In this document: piece by piece, positions 36,625 to 44,904 of the stretch
Position numbering within the stretch: the stretch's first letter is position 1
How the letters are laid out: every line of letters begins with the position of its first letter
Source: Deinococcus gobiensis I-0
GTDB lineage: Bacteria; Deinococcota; Deinococci; Deinococcales; Deinococcaceae
Direction: 5' to 3'
Assembly (NCBI RefSeq): GCF_000252445.1
Contig: NC_017790.1
Span: 506,001-570,000, forward strand
Length of the DNA stretch: 64,000 nt
The notes under the pieces: generated by a model
The model's database searches: none
The model's input: the letters and a program-made list of their open reading frames with translations, nothing else
Told to the model about the DNA's origin: nothing
Translations under genes and position numbers: made by a program

Positions 36625-37088
36625 AGCTCGCCATTCCCGATGCGGACGTGCTGTGGGAGGGGTTGCCCGAATTGCGCCGCCACGCCCTGACCCTCACCGT
36701 GGAGGCCGGCGATCTCGACGACCTGCACCACGTCAACAACACGGTGTATCTGGCATGGTGCGAGGAGGTGGCGCGCGAACACGCCCTGCGCGTGGGTCTG
36801 GGCACCCCCGACCTCGTGGCGCTGGGGGCGGTGCCGGTGGCGCGCGAGCACGTCATCCGTTACCACAAGCCCGCGCTGCTGGGCGACCGGGTGCGGGTCC
36901 GCACGGCGCTGACCGTCAGCGCGGGGCTGCGCAGCGTGCGCGCCTACACCCTCGACCGCGTGAACCCCGGCGACCCGGAAGGCGGCGTGCGCCTCGCCGA
37001 GTGCCAGACCGAGTGGGTGTGGGTGGACCCGGCCAGCGGCCGCCCGCGCCGCACGCCCGCCGAGGTGCTGCGGCGCTTCGGGTTCTAG
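36621..37088 (+). CDS. Acyl-CoA thioesterase, hotdog fold
   Basis: A 155-residue 4-hydroxybenzoyl-CoA-thioesterase-like protein. DLDDLHHVNNTVYLAWCEEVAREHA is the family block with the conserved Asp/His/Asn around the active site, followed by VAREHVIRYHKPALLGDRVRVRTAL. It hydrolyses acyl-CoA thioesters, probably of short or aromatic acids. GTG at 36621 overlaps the phhB stop (GTGA); the open frame upstream is a shadow. Whether the pairing with phhB means a shared pathway is unknown. Confidence 0.88.
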   Translation: MKLAIPDADVLWEGLPELRRHALTLTVEAGDLDDLHHVNNTVYLAWCEEVAREHALRVGLGTPDLVALGAVPVAREHVIRYHKPALLGDRVRVRTALTVSAGLRSVRAYTLDRVNPGDPEGGVRLAECQTEWVWVDPASGRPRRTPAEVLRRFGF

Positions 37089-37158
37089 GCGCCGGCCCCC
37101 CGGGGGCCAGTAGGCCCGCCCCCACTGCCCCCGGCCGCCTGCCCCTACACTGCCCCCC

Positions 37159-37482
37159 ATGACCCAGTCCACCCCGCCCGCCGGCAAGACCATCGCCCCC
37201 GACGACCGCGCCCGACTCGACCAGGTGTTCATGCAGGTCGTTCTCGACGTGCAGGCGCAGGTGCAGCAGACCCGCCCCGCGCAGGCCGGCAACCTCGCGG
37301 CCATGTTCCACAAGGAGACGGTCACCGAGGCGCTCCAGGGCTGCGCCATGCTGATCGCCGGCTGGAACCAGAACGTCGTGGACGAGGCGGGCGTATCGCG
37401 CGCCGCCAAGGCCCTGCGCGCCCTGGACCTGGGCGAGCTCGCGGGCCGGGTCGAGAAGCTCCGGCAGATCGACGAGGCCTGA
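37159..37482 (+). CDS. Hypothetical helical protein
   Basis: A 107-residue, mostly helical cytosolic protein. DDRARLDQVFMQVVLDVQAQVQQ, HKETVTEALQGCAMLIAGWNQNVV and AAKALRALDLGELAGRVEKLRQI are three amphipathic helices; it could form a bundle. I do not recognise a family. The ATG at 37159 lies 7 nt after TACACT (37146-37151), and a strong hairpin follows 6 nt after the stop, so it is a complete single-gene unit. Confidence 0.75.
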   Translation: MTQSTPPAGKTIAPDDRARLDQVFMQVVLDVQAQVQQTRPAQAGNLAAMFHKETVTEALQGCAMLIAGWNQNVVDEAGVSRAAKALRALDLGELAGRVEKLRQIDEA

Positions 37483-37487
37483 AACCA

Positions 37488-37528
37488 CAGGAGCAGGGGG
37501 CAGGGAGGCTGCGCTCCCCCTGCTCCTG
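37488..37528. terminator. Shared hairpin between the 107-residue gene and mnhG
   Basis: A perfect 13-bp stem (37488-37500 and 37516-37528) separates the convergent plus-strand small gene from the end of the Mnh operon at 37530. Expected to end both transcripts. Confidence 0.75.
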
Positions 37529-37529
37529 C

Positions 37530-37922
37530 CTACTGGCCCTCGGCCTGCATGGCGCGCACGGCGTCGCGGTCGGCCTGGGCGACCTCCTCGGCCCTGCCCA
37601 GCGCGCCCCATTCGTCGATGCCGCCGGGCAGCACCGGGGCCAGCCCGCGCAGGTAGGCCGCCTGGGCGATGAGGTACGCCGAGAGCGGCGTGGTCAGGAA
37701 CTGGAACAGCAGCACGGCGATGAGCCGCGTGAAGGCCGCCGGGTCCTGAAACGAGAAGGCCACCCCCAGGAAGATGCCGGCCGAGCCGAGCGTCACCAGC
37801 TTGGAACTCGCGTGCAGCCGCGAGTACAGGTCCGGGAAGCGCACTACCCCGATGGCCGCCGTGAGCACGAAAAAGGCCCCCAGCAGGATGGGAATGTCGC
37901 GGGCGGGCGAGAAGTCGTTCAT
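37530..37922 (-). CDS. mnhG: Na+/H+ antiporter subunit G
   Basis: Last gene of a seven-gene Mrp/Mnh antiporter operon. The 130-residue protein has three membrane helices with the PhaG signature GVVRFPDLYSRLHASSKLVTLGSAGIFLG. The C-terminal 30 residues are a soluble acidic extension longer than usual. It overlaps mnhF by 4 nt. MnhG is required for assembly of the complex, which exchanges Na+ for H+ to keep internal pH and salt balance. Confidence 0.93.
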   Translation of the reverse strand: MNDFSPARDIPILLGAFFVLTAAIGVVRFPDLYSRLHASSKLVTLGSAGIFLGVAFSFQDPAAFTRLIAVLLFQFLTTPLSAYLIAQAAYLRGLAPVLPGGIDEWGALGRAEEVAQADRDAVRAMQAEGQ

Positions 37923-38179
37923 TTCATCACCCGGCCCACGAGCAGGTAGCGCGTGAGGGCCACGGTGCTCAGGAAGCCCAGCAGGCTCAGGACCAGGGCG
38001 GCGTCGAGCACCACGATCAGGCGGGTGCGCACGGCGATCAGCGCGAACAGGATCACCAGATTCACGCTCAGGAAGTCGAAGGCCATGATGCGGTCGCCCC
38101 AGCTGGGGCCGCGCAGCACGCGGTAGGTCACGAGCAGGACGGACAGGGCCACGATGCCCAGCGCCAGATTGACGATCAC
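37919..38179 (-). CDS. mnhF: Na+/H+ antiporter subunit F
   Basis: An 86-residue protein with three membrane helices and the MnhF motif VLRGPSWGDRIMAFDFLSVNLVILFAL. The Asp residues in the motif are conserved in the family and may face the ion path. It overlaps mnhE upstream and mnhG downstream by 4 nt each (ATGA), so the three are translationally coupled. Confidence 0.94.
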   Translation of the reverse strand: MIVNLALGIVALSVLLVTYRVLRGPSWGDRIMAFDFLSVNLVILFALIAVRTRLIVVLDAALVLSLLGFLSTVALTRYLLVGRVMK

Positions 38180-38688
38180 GGAGTCACCTCTTTGGGACCG
38201 GCCGCAGGCCCGGTGGGGGCCGGCAGGAAGTTCAGGAGCTGCGCCTCGACCCGCCAGATGCTCTCGCGGGCCTCGCGCGGATTGCGCGTGCCCACGATGT
38301 GCAGGTACAGCTCGTCGCGGGCCGGACTGAAGCCCAGCACCACGCTGCCGGGCATCAGGGTGATGACGGCCGTCAGCAGTGTCTGGGCCGAGTCGCTGCG
38401 CAGTCGCACGGGTACCGCGACCACCATCGGATTCAGGGGCGGGTGCGACTGGAGGGCGAACAGGGCCACCTGCACGTTGGCGACCGTCAGCTCGCGCAGG
38501 AAAAACCCCAGGAAACGCAGCAGGCCCAGGCTGCGCGACACGTAGCTGCGGGTGCCCAGGGCGTCGGGGAACACGAGCTGGAGCGCGAAGCCCAGCAGGA
38601 AGCCGATCGCCAGCTCGCGGGTGCTGACCTCGCCCGAGAACAGCGCCCAGACGACGGCGAGCATGATGTTCAGTGCCAGACCTCTCAT
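38176..38688 (-). CDS. mnhE: Na+/H+ antiporter subunit E
   Basis: A 170-residue protein: two N-terminal membrane helices (LALNIMLAVVWALF and LAIGFLLGFALQLVF), then a soluble domain with RELTVANVQVALFAL and TLLTAVITLMPGSVVLGF, the MnhE core. ELYLHIVGT is also typical. It begins 10 nt after mnhD and overlaps mnhF. Confidence 0.93.
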   Translation of the reverse strand: MRGLALNIMLAVVWALFSGEVSTRELAIGFLLGFALQLVFPDALGTRSYVSRSLGLLRFLGFFLRELTVANVQVALFALQSHPPLNPMVVAVPVRLRSDSAQTLLTAVITLMPGSVVLGFSPARDELYLHIVGTRNPREARESIWRVEAQLLNFLPAPTGPAAGPKEVTP

Positions 38689-38698
38689 GTCGGCCTCC

Positions 38699-40291
38699 TC
38701 ACGGCGACTCTCCGGGTTCCTGTTTCTTCTGGATTTCGCTGCCGGTAGGTGCGGCCGGAATCACGACCGGATCGTCGCCCAGCACGCCCCGGATGTACCG
38801 GGCGTTGTCGCGCAGCTCACGGGCCGTCGCCTCGGCGTGCGAGAACAGCGGTCCGGCGAACAGGGCCAGCCCGGCCACGAGCGCCGACGCGGCGTAGGCG
38901 GGCAGGCGCTGGGGCCAGGGGGCCGGGGCCGGGCGGGGCCGGGCGGGGGGGGCGTCCGGCGCGGGCGCCGCGCTCTTGCCCCAGAAGAAGCCGCGCCAGA
39001 CCCCGAGCATGGCGAACAGCGTCACGAGGCTGCTGGCGAGCGCGGAAACCACCGCGAGGATCGCCAGCCCCGAGCCCTGGAGCAGCCCCGCGCGGATCAG
39101 GGCGTATTTGGCGACGAAGCCGCCCGTGGGGGGCAGCCCGGCGGCCGTCAGCGCGCACAGCAGGAAACAGGCGGCCAGCAGCGGGCGTTTTTCGATGAAG
39201 CCGCGCCGCTCGGGGCGCACGAGGCGCGAGCCGCTCTCGCGTTCGGCCACCGCCGCGATCAGGAACAGGGCCAGCGTGACGAGCATGCTCACGGCGAGGT
39301 AGGCGAGGCTGGCGCGCAGCGCGTCGGGCGTGCCCAGTCCCAGCCCGAAGGCGAGGTAGCCCACGCTGCTCATGACCGTGAAACTCAGGATGCGCCGCCA
39401 CTCGCGCTGGCTGACCGCCCCCAGCGCCCCGAAGAACATGGTCAGGGCGCCCAGCCCCAGCAGCAGCCCCTGGGGCAGCGCCGGGTCCTGCTGAAAGACG
39501 GTCGTGAAGATGCGGATCAGGGCGTAGACCCCCACCTTGGTGAGCACGGCGGCGAACAGTGCCCCGGTCGCGGGCGGCAGCGCCGGGTAGGTGCCCGGCA
39601 GCCAGAAGCCCAGCGGAAACAGCGCGCCCTTGGCCGCGAACACCAGCAGCAGCAGCACGCCGACCGCCGTCACGGTGCCCTGCGCGCCCAGCTCGGCCGA
39701 ACGCTGCGCGAGGTGGGCGTAGTTCAGGGTGCCCAGCACGCCGTAGGCCAGCCCGCAGGCGATGACCAGCAGCGCCGAGGCGGTCAGGTTCATCACGATG
39801 TAACGCAGGCCCTCGCGCAGCTGCTCGCGGGTAGAGCCCAGCACCGCCAGCGCGTAGCTGGCCACCAGCATGATCTCGAAGGCCACGAACAGGTTGAACA
39901 GGTCGCCGGTCAGGAACGAGAGCTGCACGCCGGTCAGCAGGAACAGGGTCAGGGCGAAGCTGTGGTGGCGCTCGCGCACGCGGTCCTCGTGGACGGTCAT
40001 CATCCACAGCGCGAACACGCCGCACAGGGCCGACAGGGCGCTCATGTACGAGGACAGGCGGTCGGCGGTCATCACGATGCCGAAGGGCGCGCGCCAGCCG
40101 CCCAGCTCGCTCACCAGCACCTCGCCCCCGGCCGTGCCGCGCACGAGCAGCAGCGCGAAGACCAGGGTCAGCAGGCCGCCGAGCAGCGCCAGGGCGGTCC
40201 GGGGGCCCCGGCGCAGTGGCAGCAGGGTCAGCAGGCCCAGGCCCAGGGGGGTCAGGATGGGGGCCAGCGGCAGGGCACTTTGCAGGATCAT
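38699..40291 (-). CDS. mnhD: Na+/H+ antiporter subunit D
   Basis: A 530-residue subunit with about 14 membrane helices, related to NuoM/NuoN of complex I. Conserved spots include GDLFNLFVAFEIMLVASYAL with the key Glu, KGALFPLGFWLPGTYPALPPATGALFAAVLTKVGVYALIRI with the lysines, and FTVMSSVGYLAFG. It is one of the two proton/ion-translocating subunits. Its start overlaps the mnhC stop by 4 nt. Confidence 0.95.
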   Translation of the reverse strand: MILQSALPLAPILTPLGLGLLTLLPLRRGPRTALALLGGLLTLVFALLLVRGTAGGEVLVSELGGWRAPFGIVMTADRLSSYMSALSALCGVFALWMMTVHEDRVRERHHSFALTLFLLTGVQLSFLTGDLFNLFVAFEIMLVASYALAVLGSTREQLREGLRYIVMNLTASALLVIACGLAYGVLGTLNYAHLAQRSAELGAQGTVTAVGVLLLLVFAAKGALFPLGFWLPGTYPALPPATGALFAAVLTKVGVYALIRIFTTVFQQDPALPQGLLLGLGALTMFFGALGAVSQREWRRILSFTVMSSVGYLAFGLGLGTPDALRASLAYLAVSMLVTLALFLIAAVAERESGSRLVRPERRGFIEKRPLLAACFLLCALTAAGLPPTGGFVAKYALIRAGLLQGSGLAILAVVSALASSLVTLFAMLGVWRGFFWGKSAAPAPDAPPARPRPAPAPWPQRLPAYAASALVAGLALFAGPLFSHAEATARELRDNARYIRGVLGDDPVVIPAAPTGSEIQKKQEPGESP

Positions 40292-40797
40292 GGCTGCCTC
40301 CGGGCAGGGTCGTCGGCCGTGGGCTCGGGAATGGGGTCCAGGTCGCCGGGCAGGTGCGGCGGCGCGTGGTGCTCCGGGCGGTGGGCCGGGTCGCCTTCCC
40401 AGTCGGGCAGGTCGGGGCTCTGGTGCTCGGGGTCGGCCTGCACCTCGTCGCCGGCGTCGGTCTCACGCGCGAGGCTGTCCCCGAAGGCCTCCACGTCGTC
40501 GTGCCCGGCCACCTGGTAGGCCCGCAGCGCCACCGTGAGCAGCAGCGCGGTCGTGGCGAAGCCGATGACGATGGCGGTCAGGATCAGCGCCTGGGGCAGC
40601 GGGTCCACGTAGGGGCCCGGCAGGGTCAGCAGCGGGGGCGATTTCTGGTCCAGGCCCGCGACCGTCAGGATGGCGAGGTTCACGCCGTAGCCGATGAAGG
40701 CCAGCCCCAGCACCACCCGCACGACCGTGCGCGAGAGCAGCAAAAACACGCCCGCCGAGATCAGGACGCCGATGAGGAGGGCGAACAGCGAGGCCAT
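40288..40797 (-). CDS. mnhC: Na+/H+ antiporter subunit C
   Basis: A 169-residue NuoK-like subunit: three membrane helices in the first 105 residues (LFALLIGVLISAGVFLLL, LGLAFIGYGVNLAILTVAGL, PQALILTAIVIGFATTALLLTVALRAY). The C-terminal 60 residues are a soluble Asp/Pro/His-rich tail not seen in short MnhC proteins. ATG at 40797 overlaps the mnhB stop. Confidence 0.94.
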   Translation of the reverse strand: MASLFALLIGVLISAGVFLLLSRTVVRVVLGLAFIGYGVNLAILTVAGLDQKSPPLLTLPGPYVDPLPQALILTAIVIGFATTALLLTVALRAYQVAGHDDVEAFGDSLARETDAGDEVQADPEHQSPDLPDWEGDPAHRPEHHAPPHLPGDLDPIPEPTADDPARRQP

Positions 40798-41294
40798 TAT
40801 TCGTCCTCCTGCACGCGGCCGGTGGGGCGGATCTCGGCGAGGTTCTCCGCGATGCTCAGGCCGCTGCCCACGACGGTCAGGTACACCCCGATGTCGAAGA
40901 TCAGGGCGGTGGCCCACTCGAACTCGCCGGTCAGCGGCGTCGTGACGTAGCCGTAGGCGGTCTTGAGAAAGGGCTGGCCCAGCAGGTAGGGCACCAGTCC
41001 GGTCAGGACCGAAAGGGCCACCCCGAAAGGAATCAGGGTGAGGGGCGGCGCGCGCAGGGCGCTGCGTCCGGTGGCGACGCGGTGCAGCAGCAGGGCCGCG
41101 ACCGTCATCAGCCCGGCGATGAAGCCGCCCCCCGGCGCGTTGTGCCCGCGCCACAGCAGCAGCAGCGCGAAGAGCATCACCAGTGCGAAGGCCGCGCGGC
41201 TCACGGTGCGCAGGATGGGGTCGCCGCTCAGGGGCGGCGGGGCGGGGGTGGCGTGCCCGGCGGTAGGCGCGGGCTTCTTGCGTTTGGGACTCAT
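40797..41294 (-). CDS. mnhB: Na+/H+ antiporter subunit B
   Basis: A 165-residue subunit with four membrane helices. RTVSRAAFALVMLFALLLLWRGHNAPGGGFIAGLMTVAALLLHRVATG is the MnhB block and FEWATALIFDIGVYLTVVGSGLSIAENLAE closes it. The N-terminal 25 residues are a Lys/Pro-rich extension. The ATG at 41294 overlaps the mnhA stop (ATGA). The open frame continues far upstream over mnhA but is a shadow there. Confidence 0.93.
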   Translation of the reverse strand: MSPKRKKPAPTAGHATPAPPPLSGDPILRTVSRAAFALVMLFALLLLWRGHNAPGGGFIAGLMTVAALLLHRVATGRSALRAPPLTLIPFGVALSVLTGLVPYLLGQPFLKTAYGYVTTPLTGEFEWATALIFDIGVYLTVVGSGLSIAENLAEIRPTGRVQEDE

Positions 41295-43657
41295 TTCTGC
41301 CTCCGGCTCTGGTGGCGGGAGGGCACGGGCCTGAGGTCGGGGGCCTCGTCCGGCGCGGTGCGGGTCTTGCCCACCCGGCCCAGCGTGACGAGGCTGGAGA
41401 TCGCCAGCGCGACCATCGCCACGACCAGCCCCTCGCCCATGGTGTCGAAGCCCCGGAAGTCCACCAGGATGACGTTCACGGCGTTCTTGCCTCCGCCGCC
41501 CGAGTAGCTGTTCACGAGGTAGTAGGGCGAGATGGGCGGCGCCAGAAAACGCAGGCTGCTCAGGACCAGCAGGGTGGTGCCCAGGCCCGCCGCCCCCGCC
41601 AGCACGGCGTCGAGCACGAGGCGGCCCCGCGTGCGCGGCAGGTCGCGGACCCCCGGCAGGTAGCGGAAGGCCAGCAGGAACAGGATGACCGTGACCGCCT
41701 CGATGAGCAGCTGCGTCAGCGCGAGGTCGGGCGCGCGCAGGGCCAGGAAGGCCGCCGCGCTGCCGAAGCCGGTCAGGCCGGTCACGATGACGGCGGTCAG
41801 GCGGTTGCGCGAGAGCAGCACGCCCACCGCCCCCGCCACGAGCAGCACGCCGATGGGCACGAGTTCCAGCGGCACGCGCCCGATGGGCTGGAACACCTGG
41901 GGCGAGCGCCACACCGCGTAGCCGCCCATGATCCCGGCGCTGAGCAGCATGATGCGCAGCTGGTCGGGCAGCCCCAGCCCCTGCGTGCGCCTGACGACGG
42001 CGCTCGCGAGGCGGCCCAGCCCCTGCGTGAGGGTGTAGTAGACCGTGTTGGCGTTCCACAGCGGCGTGAGGCGGCCCTGCAACGTGGCGAAGGCCGGGGC
42101 CTGCCACACGACCGCCGCCCCCAGCGCCCAGGTGAGCAGCGTGGCGAGCAGCGCCGGGGTCACGCCGTGCCACAGGGAGAGGTGGCCGCCGTACTCCCCG
42201 AACTCCAGCGCGCCCTGCGCCGTGCGGGTCAGCCACTCGGCGCTGCCGGGCCACAGGCCGAACAGCAGGGCGGCCCCGGCCAGCAGCGCGGGCGGCAGCA
42301 GCAGCCCCGGCCCCGCCTCGTGGATGTGGTCCTTGACCCTGTGCTGGCGCAGGTCCTCGGCGGCCTCGGGCAGCGGGGTGCGCCGCGCGAAGAAGATGCC
42401 CAGCAGCCGCGCGCAGTACGCGAAGGTCAGGACGCTGCCGGCCACCGCCACGGCGAGGTAGGGCCAGCCGCGGTGCAGCATCCCCTCGTAGAACAGCTCC
42501 TTGGAGATGAACCCGCCCAGCGGCGGCAGCCCGGCCATGCTCAGGGTGGCGACCAGGGCGACCACGAAGGTCAGGGGCAGCTTGGCCCGCAGTCGCTCGA
42601 GAAACGGGATCTCGCGGGTGCCGGTCTCGTGGTCGATGATGCCCACCACGAAAAACAGCGCCGCCTTGAAGGCCGCGTGGTTGAGCAGGTGCGCGGTGGC
42701 GGCGAAGCGGCCCTCGGCGTCGGCCAGGCCGTACAGGCTGACCAGCAGCCCGAGCTGCGAGACCGTCGAGTAGGCCAGCAGCGCCTTGAGGTCGGTCTGG
42801 CGCAGCGCCAGCCACGAGCCCCAGGCCAGCGTGGTGAGGCCCAGCGGGACCAGCAGCCCGCTCCACAGCGCCGCCCCCCCGAAGATCAGCCCGAATTTGG
42901 CGACCAGCAGCACGCCCGCCTTGACCATCGTGGCCGAGTGCAGGAAGGCCGAGACCGGCGTGGGGGCTTCCATCGCGGTGGGCAGCCACAGGTGGAAGGG
43001 CAGCTGCGCGCTCTTGGTCGCCGCTGCCAGGACCGTGAGCAGCAGCGCCGGGACGAACAGGGGCGAGGCGCGCACCGCCGCGAGGTCCAGGCCCGAGAGG
43101 CTGGCCGTGCCGCCCGCGATGACCAGCATGGCGACCGCCGTGAGCAGCGCGAGGCCCCCCAGGGCGCTGACCAGAAAGGCCTTGACGGCCCCGTCGCGCG
43201 CCGCGCCGCGCGTGTGCCACAGCCCGATCAGAAGGAAACTGGTGACGCTCGTCATCTCCCAGAAGCCAAACAGGGCGATGAGGTTGTCGCTCAGGACCAG
43301 CCCCAGCATCGAACCGCCGAAGAGGAGCAGGTACGGAAAGAAGCGCCCGAACTTCTCGGTGGCCGACAGGTACGCCACCGAGTACAGCGAGGCGAGCAGG
43401 CCGATCACCCCGATCAGGACGGCGAAGAGCAGCGAGAAACCGTCGCCCCGGAAGGCGAGGCTCAGGTCGAGTTCCGCGACCCAGCGGGTCGTCTCGGTGA
43501 CGGGCGCCGCGCCGGGCATACCCGCCAGGGGCAGCGCGAGGGCGAGCGCCGGCAAAAAGGCCGCCGCAGCGAGATACCCGGTGCGGCGGCCCAGTTTCTG
43601 GCCGGCCCAGGCGCAGACCAGGGCCATGACGAACGGAAAGAAGACGGCGAGCGTCAC
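41291..43657 (-). CDS. mnhA: Na+/H+ antiporter subunit A
   Basis: The largest subunit, 788 residues with about 20 membrane helices, NuoL-like in its first two thirds. YSVAYLSATEKFGRFFPYLLLFGGSMLGLVLSDNLIALFGFWEMTSVTSFLLIG and KSAQLPFHLWLPTAMEAPTPVSAFLHSATMVKAGVLLVAKFG hold the key Glu, Lys and His. The last part resembles MnhB (NAVNVILVDFRGFDTMGEG). GTG at 43657 gives the family N-terminus TLAVFFPFVMALV and overlaps the stop of a 13-codon upstream ORF. First structural gene of the operon. Confidence 0.94.
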   Translation of the reverse strand: MTLAVFFPFVMALVCAWAGQKLGRRTGYLAAAAFLPALALALPLAGMPGAAPVTETTRWVAELDLSLAFRGDGFSLLFAVLIGVIGLLASLYSVAYLSATEKFGRFFPYLLLFGGSMLGLVLSDNLIALFGFWEMTSVTSFLLIGLWHTRGAARDGAVKAFLVSALGGLALLTAVAMLVIAGGTASLSGLDLAAVRASPLFVPALLLTVLAAATKSAQLPFHLWLPTAMEAPTPVSAFLHSATMVKAGVLLVAKFGLIFGGAALWSGLLVPLGLTTLAWGSWLALRQTDLKALLAYSTVSQLGLLVSLYGLADAEGRFAATAHLLNHAAFKAALFFVVGIIDHETGTREIPFLERLRAKLPLTFVVALVATLSMAGLPPLGGFISKELFYEGMLHRGWPYLAVAVAGSVLTFAYCARLLGIFFARRTPLPEAAEDLRQHRVKDHIHEAGPGLLLPPALLAGAALLFGLWPGSAEWLTRTAQGALEFGEYGGHLSLWHGVTPALLATLLTWALGAAVVWQAPAFATLQGRLTPLWNANTVYYTLTQGLGRLASAVVRRTQGLGLPDQLRIMLLSAGIMGGYAVWRSPQVFQPIGRVPLELVPIGVLLVAGAVGVLLSRNRLTAVIVTGLTGFGSAAAFLALRAPDLALTQLLIEAVTVILFLLAFRYLPGVRDLPRTRGRLVLDAVLAGAAGLGTTLLVLSSLRFLAPPISPYYLVNSYSGGGGKNAVNVILVDFRGFDTMGEGLVVAMVALAISSLVTLGRVGKTRTAPDEAPDLRPVPSRHQSRRQK

Positions 43658-43695
43658 GGGCCGCCACGCGCGGGGGGACAGAGCGTCAGGTTCAT
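43654..43695 (-). CDS. 13-residue upstream ORF coupled to mnhA
   Basis: On the minus strand CGGAGG lies just before an ATG at 43695, which opens MNLTLCPPARGGP and stops at TGA (43656-43654), overlapping the mnhA GTG. The only good ribosome-binding site of the operon therefore serves this short ORF, not mnhA. It probably sets mnhA translation by coupling. Confidence 0.55.
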   Translation of the reverse strand: MNLTLCPPARGGP

Positions 43696-43833
43696 GTGGC
43701 CTCCGGAAGGTCGGGACCGGCCCGCGTGGGCCGGGAACGGGCACGCCGGACCGGCGGGGGTCCGGGGGCCTGGGCGGGGAGAGGGGACAGGAATGTGCCG
43801 GACAGCGGAAAACCCGTGTCTGACTGCCTTTTC

Positions 43834-43861
43834 AGTGTACCGAAAGGGGCCGGAAGTTCAG
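43834..43861 (-). promoter_or_regulatory. Probable promoter of the Mnh operon
   Basis: On the minus strand CTGAAC (43861-43856), a 16-nt spacer and TACACT (43839-43834). It would give a 5' leader of about 130 nt before the upstream ORF. This is one of the few long leaders in the window. Confidence 0.5.
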
Positions 43862-43918
43862 GAAAAACTCAAGGTGACGTGAAGAAAGGGGCGCGCCGGT
43901 TCAGAGCACACAGGGCAG

Positions 43919-43944
43919 GCCCCCACCCGGACGGCGGTGGGGGC
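43919..43944 (-). terminator. Stem-loop after the Ser/Gly-rich protein gene
   Basis: GCCCCCACC (43919-43927) and GGTGGGGGC (43936-43944) form a 9-bp stem 20 nt after the minus-strand stop at 43965. No U-tract follows. Confidence 0.45.
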
Positions 43945-43964
43945 AGCGGGCGCGCGCGGAGGGA

Positions 43965-44717
43965 TCAGCGGCGCTTGCCCAGCAGGAACCACGCAGCGGC
44001 GGCGGCCGCGAAGCCCACTCCGGCGTAGGTCCAGAGGTTCGGCCCCTGGCGCGCGGGCGCGGGCTGGGTGTAGCTCAGGCCGCTGAGTTCGCCGCCGGTC
44101 TGGGACGTGTTGATGTTGTTCACGACCACGTCCGGGCCGTCGAGCGCGTTCGCCACGCTGCCCACCGCCGTGAAGATCAGCGCGTACTTGAGGATATCGT
44201 AGCCGATGTTGCGCTGGCGGTAGTAGCTCTGGGGGTAGGGGTAGTAGCGCCCCGGCGAGAGCTGGTACTGGTAGCCCGCGCTGGGCGTGGCGCTGTAGGT
44301 CAGGGCGCTGCGGGGTACGCCGGCCGGCAGCGGCGCGGATTTCCAGCCGCTGAGCTGCGTGGGCGTGACCTGCGCGGCGGCCGCGCGGTTGGCGGCGCTG
44401 CCCCGCACGCTGCTGTTGCTGGGCAGAGCCGCGCCCCGCTGCGCGGAACTGCTGCTGCGCGGCGTGGCCGAACCGGAGGACGTGGAGGAGCGCGGCGCCG
44501 TGTAGCTGCTGCCGGACGAGGAGTTGCGCGGCGGCGTGTACGGCGGTGTGGGGGTACGGTACGACGGCGCGGGGGCGCGGTAGGTGGGCGAGGACCTGTA
44601 CGAACTGCCCGAGCTGCGGCTGCCGCCGAAGCCCCCACCGCTGCTGCGCCGGGCGGCGTCGGCCAGCCCGCTGCCCAGCGCCAGCGCGGTCAGAAGCAGG
44701 GTGAGGGAACGTTTCAT
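43965..44717 (-). CDS. Exported Ser/Gly/Tyr-rich protein with C-terminal membrane anchor
   Basis: A 250-residue protein with a signal peptide (MKRSLTLLLTALALGSGLADA), then about 100 residues of low complexity (SSGGGFGGSRSSGSSYRSS, Pro/Thr/Tyr-rich stretches), a folded middle (LSGWKSAPLPAGVPRSALTYSATPSAGYQYQLSPGRYYPYPQSYY), a hydrophobic segment YDILKYALIFTAVGSVANAL and a C-terminal helix FAAAAAAWFLLGKRR. I do not recognise a family. An ECF-like promoter matching that of yccA lies directly before it, so it is likely part of an envelope-stress response. Confidence 0.78.
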   Translation of the reverse strand: MKRSLTLLLTALALGSGLADAARRSSGGGFGGSRSSGSSYRSSPTYRAPAPSYRTPTPPYTPPRNSSSGSSYTAPRSSTSSGSATPRSSSSAQRGAALPSNSSVRGSAANRAAAAQVTPTQLSGWKSAPLPAGVPRSALTYSATPSAGYQYQLSPGRYYPYPQSYYRQRNIGYDILKYALIFTAVGSVANALDGPDVVVNNINTSQTGGELSGLSYTQPAPARQGPNLWTYAGVGFAAAAAAWFLLGKRR

Positions 44718-44725
44718 CTGTCTAC

Positions 44726-44753
44726 AGTACGCGGCCAGAGCGGCAAAAGTTCC
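44726..44753 (-). promoter_or_regulatory. ECF-sigma-like promoter matching the yccA promoter
   Basis: On the minus strand GGAAC (44753-44749), TTTT, then CGTACT (44731-44726) with 17 nt between, followed by GTAGACAG and ATG. The match to 30667-30693 covers GGAACTTTT and GCGTACT plus TAGAC. Confidence 0.65.
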
Positions 44754-44841
44754 GGTCCGGCGGGGCACGCCCGCACGGCGCGGCCGCCCCACGCGCCCGG
44801 CCCCCTCTAGACCGCGCGCGTGCCTGCGGTCCGGCCCGGCC

Positions 44842-44847
44842 TACACT
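44842..44847 (+). promoter_or_regulatory. -10 element for the aromatic leader transcript
   Basis: TACACT lies 6 nt before the leader-peptide ATG at 44854, predicting a leaderless start of the leader peptide itself. No strong -35 is seen. Confidence 0.6.
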
Positions 44848-44853
44848 CCGTCC

Positions 44854-44904
44854 ATGCCCTTCAGCGCCGCGTTTTTTTATTGGTTCCGCATTCGCCGGGC
44901 CTAG
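44854..44904 (+). CDS. Aromatic leader peptide of the DAHP synthase attenuator
   Basis: A 16-residue [19 protein letters not shown], ending in TAG. Six of 16 residues are aromatic, with the run Phe-Phe-Tyr-Trp-Phe encoded TTT TTT TAT TGG TTC; TTT and TAT are rare in this GC-rich genome. It lies between a promoter and a terminator in front of the first enzyme of aromatic biosynthesis. Stalling in the run when any charged aromatic tRNA is short would expose the sequence at 44895-44900. Confidence 0.88.
   Translation: MPFSAAFFYWFRIRRA

Noticed and set aside
43696..43744. GTG at 43744 as the start of mnhA, adding 29 residues
   Set aside because: The added residues are Pro/Arg-rich and unlike the family N-terminus; the GTG at 43657 begins exactly at the first membrane helix.
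41312..43882. An 856-codon Gln/Arg-rich open frame opposite mnhA
   Set aside because: Antisense shadow; the composition is that of reversed GC-rich codons and mnhA is unambiguous.
44584..44904. A 106-codon plus-strand open frame ending in the leader peptide
   Set aside because: Most of it is antisense to the Ser/Gly-rich protein; only the part from ATG 44854, directly after a -10 element, is taken as real.
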